From NCBI GenBank assembly GCA_032358165.1, contig JAALGY010000054.1, positions 2,356,001 to 2,420,000 of the forward strand: a DNA stretch of 64,000 nt. Reading direction: 5' to 3'. Numbering within the stretch: the stretch's first letter is position 1; the number at the start of each line of letters is the position of its first letter. The notes under the pieces were generated by a model, which searched no databases, was not told the DNA's origin, and was given only the letters and a program-made list of their open reading frames with translations. A program made the position numbers and the translations under genes. Shown here one piece after another: positions 58,823 through 64,000 of the stretch. The stretch comes from Diplosphaera chodatii. Lineage: Eukaryota > Chlorophyta > Trebouxiophyceae > Prasiolales > Stichococcaceae.

Positions 58823-59383
58823 TCAGCGCCTGCCAGCGGGCGCCAGCACATTGGCCTGGAAGTTGGCGGTCCCGATGTAGTTGCCTGGCGGGCTGTAGCG
58901 GCAGCTGTACATGGTGCCCGGGCCGAAGCCCGCCACCTGGCAGTTGGGCGTGCGGCCGCAGCCCACCTGCGTGGTGCCCTTCCACACCATCTGCGTGAAG
59001 TGGCCGGCGGCGGGCGTGTAGCCGGGGGCCGCGAAGTTGTACAGGGACGCCTCGTTGCTCCAGCCCTTGATACCTGTGGGCCACACGTCGTAGCTGGGCG
59101 GCCCGTTGACCATGGCCAGGTTCTCGCCATAGTTCAGCCGCCGCAGCGTCGTCACGTCGTGCGAGAACTTGCACTGGTTGGTCCACGACTGAGCGGATGC
59201 GGCCAGGGTGGTGTTCCACTTCAGCGCCGGCGCGCGGTACTTGGTCCTGAGGTTGTTGTGCAGCGTCAGGATTTGATTGATCGTGGTAGCGCTTCCTACG
59301 CCTCGCGTGTTCAGCACCGCGCCGCTGGCTGTGGCTGCTGAACACATTGCCAGAGCGGCAATGAGGATGCAGCGGGCGATCAT
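58823..59383 (-). CDS. Secreted CAP-superfamily (PR-1/SCP-like) protein
   Basis: A single exon of 186 residues on the minus strand. The start at 59383 was chosen because MIARCILIAALAMCSAATASGA is a clear signal peptide; longer in-frame starts lack one. The CAP domain follows with its four cavity residues in place: His in ILTLHNNLR, Glu in LNYGENLA, Glu in WSNEASLYNF, and His in the signature GHFTQMVWKGTTQVGCG. The closing CAP box is YSCRYSPPGNYIG, with paired cysteines (CGRTPNC, YSC). CAP proteins are extracellular; plant PR-1 members bind sterols and are linked to defence, but the role in algae is unknown. It lacks introns, in contrast to most genes here. Confidence 0.93.
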   Translation of the reverse strand: MIARCILIAALAMCSAATASGAVLNTRGVGSATTINQILTLHNNLRTKYRAPALKWNTTLAASAQSWTNQCKFSHDVTTLRRLNYGENLAMVNGPPSYDVWPTGIKGWSNEASLYNFAAPGYTPAAGHFTQMVWKGTTQVGCGRTPNCQVAGFGPGTMYSCRYSPPGNYIGTANFQANVLAPAGRR

Positions 59384-60325
59384 GGTGCCGGTATCACGGG
59401 CTGCACCTGAAGGCGGGCTGATTGCGGCGAGCGCGTTGACCGGCGACTGGTGTGGCGTCAGTTCCAGTGGGAGGGTTTGCCGCCGAGAATCCGACCGCAC
59501 CAGAGTCACAGCGGAGGGCAATCAGAACACTGGGTGGGCCTTGTATGACTGCTTGTACCCTGGTTGCGGCGTTGCAAGCAATACTTTGCCATCGATGATG
59601 GAGGTGGCCGTGTACGAAGCCCGCAGTTAGTATTCCAGCTGTTCAGTCGTGCAGGGTATTGCCTTCAGTGGGGTATAGGTCATCTGCCGAGGGTTGCTGC
59701 AGGCGAAATTGTCAGCAGTGCTCAGGATGGTTGCACTGAACAGTCGGGGTGCCTTCCCTTACAGGAGCCTAAACGCAGATGCTCGGTGCCAGGCAGCGCA
59801 AAACCGTTTTGTGTTGCTTCATGGCACCCTGGAGCATGGGAGTGTGCAGTGTGCCCCAATTGGCCGGCGAATCTAGACACCCTGGAGCATCCCCACAGGC
59901 AATGTGCCCCCAAAAGCCCAGACCTAACAAAGGCAACCCGATATATAAGGGCGTACGCCCCTACGAAGACAGCAAGAGCGATCCCAACCAAGACCATCGC
60001 CAAAAGGCGCATGCAGCATGCGCCGCTGCATGCGCAGCAGTTTAGTCACAAGTCACACAAACAGTGCGGCCAGAAGCCGCAGAGCACCCCAAAAACCCCT
60101 AACATGGTGGTCTCAAGTTCTAGCTGGCACAGGAACGTGCCACACAAAAGGGTGCGAAAGCCGTGAGGCCCGCTGTTCATGTTGCTGCTGAAGCGCGATG
60201 CTGACAAGGCATACTATGCGCCGCTGGCACTTCCAACTTTTCGCTGCTGCTGCTGATGCTGCTGCTGGACTGTAATGACAGTTAGCGGCTGCCATGCAGA
60301 CCCGAAAGCGTCCGCAGCTGCTGTG
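59384..60325. promoter_or_regulatory. Intergenic region upstream of CAP gene and downstream of CYP97A
   Basis: 942 bp between two minus-strand genes. It should contain the CAP promoter and the CYP97A 3' UTR. A TATA-like CGATATATAAGG occurs at 59939-59950, about 560 bp from the CAP start, which is far unless there is a long leader. No coding exon is supported. Confidence 0.35.
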
Positions 60326-63300
60326 TCATACTGTCTGGGCCTGCTGCTGCGGCGCTGCGCCTGCGGATGCCTCTGCCGCTGGGCCGGCGCCGTTGCTGGA
60401 TGCCGCAGGCTGCAGGGTCAGCACTGCCATGTCAGCAGGCTGCACAGGTATGTGGATACTCCTAAACTTGTGACGAGACAGCCAGAGACAGCGGCGAGCA
60501 AATGACAACATGCTATGTGAAGGCTGCAGCACTGCTCGGCACTGAAATACACAGCCCCAGCGCCAGTTGATACACGGTTGCACAGACCTGGGTGTTCCGG
60601 CGGCGGACATGCATCTGCAGCCCGCCGCTGGTGTGGATCGTGGCCCCGGTCGTCATGCCCACCTGCAGATTGGTGGCAACAGTCACCCACGGTTCCGAAC
60701 GGTCATGGGCAACACAATGTACGTCAAGGTGGCGTTCGCTTCCGGCAACCCTTCAGCAAAGCCTGCCAACACCGATTCACACCATGTCCACTACCGCCTG
60801 CCATCTTGAGCCATTTCGGTGAGCAGGCATACAAAGTGTGTAGTGCAGAAGGAGCGGTTGCTGCGGCAAGTGCCAAGGCTGGGTGCAGCTGTTCTACGAC
60901 GCCTTGGCGCCACACCACCGCACCTCGGGCGCGCTGGGGTCGATCGCAAACTCGTACCGCCGCATGAGCATCGCCAGCGCCACCACCGCCTCAAACAGCG
61001 CAAACTGGTCGCCTGCACGTACAGCATCACGTCAGAGCAGGTCCCGCACAGCTCAAGGGAGGCAGTGCCGCTGACACTACAGGGCGGCTTGCCCGCAAGG
61101 TCGCAAGGTGCATATGCCGGTGCCAACCAGGCAGCATGGCGGCGCTGCTGCACGTGCTGCGAACGCTGAGCATGCAGCGCCCGGCGCGCGCCTATGCACT
61201 TGCGGCGGCCGCCGCCGAAGGGCAGGTACGCGAAGTTGTGCGTCGTCTCGTTGGGCACGCCGGCGGACAGGTCGAAGCGCGTGGGGTCGAACTCGTTGGG
61301 GCGCTCCCAGTACTCCGGCGACCGGTGCAGGTTCCACACGCTGATGAAGATGTCCGCGTCCTTCTCGACCTGTTGGCAAGATGCAAGGCACACGCTGTCA
61401 GGAGAAATTCGTCGGCAAATCTGGACGCCTGAGCATCTCAGCAGCTGCAACCAGCTCATGCATGCAACAGTGCAAAAGTTTTATGGCCCCTGGCGACAGC
61501 TGCATCTCGCAGCTGACAAGCTGCTCGTCCCGCCGACAACAGTGGCAACCATCGTAGCATAGTGAGTGGCCATGGTCTGGCGGTCCATCACTGTCGCGGA
61601 GAGTGATGCAGCGGTAAGGGCGCCCACCCTGTAGCCGCCAACGATGTCGTCCTCCAGCGCGCGCCGGATGAGCACGGGCGGCTGCGGGTACAGCCGCATC
61701 GCCTCGTTCAGGCAGCGCGTGGTGAAGCCCAGCGCCCGGATGTCGTCGAGGTTCGGCGACCGGTCGCCCAGCACCCCGTCCACCTGCGCATTTTGCGAAG
61801 GATGATGGTACCCTGCTGTGGCAGCTCTGACGCGCGTACAGGCGGTGTTGGGCGCCAGGTCAACCACGCGGCAACAGACAGGTCGAAGCTGGCGGCGTGA
61901 TACAGTTCACACAGCTCCAGCTGCAGCCGTGCCTGCGGTTGTGTCAACATCCCAGCGGCAGGCATGCACCAGATGCATCGTGCCGGGGTCATGCAAGCCT
62001 GCTGCAGGGGGGGCACCTCGGCGCGCAGCGTGGCCACGTGGTGCGGGTGCTGCGCCAGGCAGTACAGCGTCCAAGTCAGCACCGCCGCCGTGGTCTGCGG
62101 CCACAACGCCCACATGAAGTGCTGGTCGTTCGCAGGCACCTTGTGGCTGGTGGGTCCGATGTCAAGCATTTCCAACAACCCAGTGGTGCCTGGCAACAGT
62201 GAATGCACCGCATGACTGAGCAATCCAGCCTGTTCTGCAGACAGAGACATGCTCTGGCACGTTCTGTGTGTTGCAAAACGTCCGGCACCGACGGCTTGTG
62301 CCTCCCACCTGTGCCACAACAGCACCAGGCAAATGCCTGCTGCTGTCTGCAGCACAGCATGTTGCACAAGCAGCTAACGGCCTGCCCTGCTGACTACTGC
62401 CCGAAAAACTGGTCAGGCCATCAACAGCACTGACACGAACAGTAGTCAACAGATGCAGTTCCCATGGCAACAGCGTAGTAAGCCTGGGTCAAGGGTTCAG
62501 CGTCCCCACCTCGTGGCCGGCGATCAGCAGCGTCATCAGGTCGTCGCGCAGCTGCTTGCTGGAGATCTGGTCGCCGCTGGCCAGCAGGAAGTGGAGAATC
62601 GACGGGTCCCGCTCCCCCACGAAGTCCTCCGTCCACTCCTCGTCCTCCGTCTCCACCTGTGGGGCGCGGGTGAAGACCATGCAGTAGGGTGCCACTCACG
62701 AAGTGAAAGATTCTCCTGCTGACAGCGCTGCCGGCTGGTGCGAGCTCTGTGCGAGCTGCGGTGCTCCAAGCGTGACTACTGTAGCCGTCAAACACACAGG
62801 AGCACCACGCTGATCGCGCATGCACGGCTGCTGAAACACCATCTTGCACATTGTTAGTGTACTACTGCCACTGCCCAGTCTGGTGCTGCGCACCAGGCGC
62901 TTGCACTTGCTGATGAGCTGGTCCAGCGTGGTGTTGACGATCTGCATCGCCTCCGTGCAGCGCCGCTGCCGGGGCACCAGCCACCGCAGCAGGGGCACCT
63001 GCGGGGGGGTGCCAGCATTGGGTCAGGGGCGGCAACATTCGGAATTGGAATCTGGGCCTGCAGGCGGATATTGTTGCAGCAGCTGGACCCTGCTGCTGCA
63101 GCACTGCCTGCTGGCACGCTGGTGCAGGGCTGCTGCAGGGCTGCTGCAGCGGGGGTCGGCCGCCTGCCCACCTTCCAGTAGGGCACGAAGGCTGTGCTGC
63201 GGTACTCGGCTTCCCGCAGAGCTGTGTACACCGCCTGCGGCACGTAGCACGCTTCAGCACCTCGACGGGCGGCCCAACACCAGACAGCCTCAAGCATGGG

Positions 63301-64000
63301 GCCACCCCAACACGGACTGCTTCTGACAGAGCGCAGACACTGCTGCAGACGCAGCGCTGCCGACAAGCAGCAGGTGCTGCTGCCGGTCCACCAAGGTGCA
63401 TAAGCACCTGGATGACGGGGTCATCGTGCGTCAGCGAGTCGAAGTCGTAGTCGAACACCGCCTTGCCGATGATGTCCAGGGTGAGCCGCGAGAACAGGTT
63501 CTCCATCTCGATCGCCCGCCCGCTGTCTGCCGCCTCCTCCAGCAGCTGCGATGCATCGGAATATGCGAAGGCTCGGCGCTGCAACTCCATGTACACAAGG
63601 CGCAGGACAGACAGCAGCTGCCGTAACGGCGCTGGAGCGCCATGCCTCATCTGGGGCAGGTTTAGCAGGTCATCCTTTGAAAGTGACACGGCCAATCGAC
63701 AGCGCTGCACAGCAAGGCTGGGGCGGCCGGCGCGCCATGTTGCCCTAAACCCTAAACCCACCCTGGTCGCGTGCAGCGTGCAGTCGCCGAACATGCTGAT
63801 CATGGCGGCGATGTACGCTCTGTGGAGCGACGGCACGATGACGCGCCGCCGCGTCTTCCAGATCTCCCCGTCAGCTGCGGGGCACCCACCAGATACGACT
63901 CAGACGCTTTGGGACAGTTGAGACACATATGGTACGATGTCTCTGCGAGTGCACTGCTTGTGAACATGGAGCTGTGATACTTCGCACAACAGGTTGCACT
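60326..64000 (-). CDS. CYP97A: Cytochrome P450 CYP97A (plastid carotenoid beta-ring hydroxylase), 5' end outside window
   Basis: Eleven minus-strand exons are visible: 63874-63762, 63545-63408, 63234-63172, 62998-62894, 62656-62510, 62094-62017, 61783-61628, 61369-61192, 61012-60924, 60662-60588 and 60439-60326, about 418 residues. The N-terminal third lies beyond position 64000. CYP97A hydroxylates the beta ring of alpha- and beta-carotene on the way to lutein and zeaxanthin. CYP97 blocks: [52 protein letters not shown] and [15 protein letters not shown]. The I-helix oxygen site AGHETTAA is built across a splice join; the ExxR motif is in [23 protein letters not shown] is the PERF segment; the heme site is [10 protein letters not shown] with the ligand Cys, followed by [21 protein letters not shown] near the end separates it from CYP97B and C. 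The last 37 residues are a low-complexity tail. One intron needs a GC donor. Confidence 0.92.
61013..61191 (-). other. GC-AG intron in CYP97A, supported by homology
   Basis: On the minus strand the exon ends in the heme-binding sequence KCIG, with the Gly codon split as G|GC, and the next exon begins [11 protein letters not shown]97 proteins read KCIGDxFA without a gap, so the donor must be ATAG|GCGCGC at 61191. No GT lies at or near the join. Confidence 0.85.
63743..63759 (-). repeat. Interstitial telomere-type repeat at a CYP97A splice donor
   Basis: The plus strand reads CCCTAAACCCTAAACCC. On the transcript strand the intron after the exon 63874-63762 begins GT and then immediately GGGTTTAGGGTTTAGGG, so intron bases 3-19 are telomere-type sequence. 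Confidence 0.85.
63875..64000 (-). other. CYP97A intron running off the window
   Basis: The acceptor CCCCGCAG precedes the exon at 63874. The remaining 126 bp to the window end show no further CYP97-like exon, so the upstream exons lie outside. Confidence 0.6.

Noticed and set aside
59564..60166. Plus-strand open frame of 200 codons
   Set aside because: Composition is not protein-like, no family motif is present, and no consistent splice continuation was found.
1..64000. Transposons, introner-like elements or CRISPR arrays
   Set aside because: No transposase, reverse transcriptase, terminal inverted repeat, dispersed intron family or regularly spaced repeat array was seen by reading; a self-alignment would be needed to exclude weak families.

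Overview
The window is nuclear DNA of a green alga. It is GC-rich and very intron-dense (about 124 introns in ten multi-exon models), with GT(GC)...AG splice sites that usually end in GCAG or TGCAG. Four recognisable proteins are plant or plastid types: a GIY-YIG/glutaredoxin fusion (GRXS16), plastid ribosomal protein bS21, an acyl-ACP thioesterase and a CYP97A carotenoid hydroxylase. Two short interstitial arrays of the heptamer TTTAGGG suggest a Chlorella/Coccomyxa-like trebouxiophyte rather than Chlamydomonas, whose telomere unit is TTTTAGGG. That placement is inference. All exon joins were worked out by hand from reading frame, phase and splice sites, and every model closes in phase.

Layout, left to right. 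53-1489 (-): plastid-targeted single-TM protein of unknown function. 1841-3650 (+): GRXS16. 4091-4573 (-): plastid bS21. 4970-8366 (+): N-myristoyltransferase. 8766-17822 (+): a roughly 1,766-residue protein with an N-terminal membrane helix, a long disordered region carrying two overlapping PAM2 motifs, and a C-terminal TPR-like helical region. 18751-26285 (-): VPS53 of the GARP/EARP tether, 22 exons. 26992-42804 (+): a giant protein of about 3,168 residues in 28 exons, with RGG/RGRG boxes, low-complexity sequence and about 1,200 residues of alanine-rich helix containing 25- and 23-residue tandem repeats. 43616-47701 (+): MFS transporter. 48927-53565 (-): Ser/Pro/Gly-rich protein of unknown function. 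54648-57591 (+): acyl-ACP thioesterase. 58823-59383 (-): secreted CAP/PR-1 protein, the only clearly secreted product; it and bS21 are the two intronless genes. 60326-64000 (-): CYP97A, whose 5' end lies beyond the window.

The genes do not form a pathway. Loose links are plastid lipid and pigment metabolism (thioesterase, CYP97A), plastid redox and translation (GRXS16, bS21) and membrane traffic or lipid modification (VPS53, NMT). I found no transposon, CRISPR array, rRNA or convincing tRNA.

The most unusual signals are two large unidentified proteins, a set of about seven GC-AG introns (two forced by protein homology), three local tandem duplications lying exactly on exon edges, and two TTTAGGG arrays lying within a few bases of splice sites.
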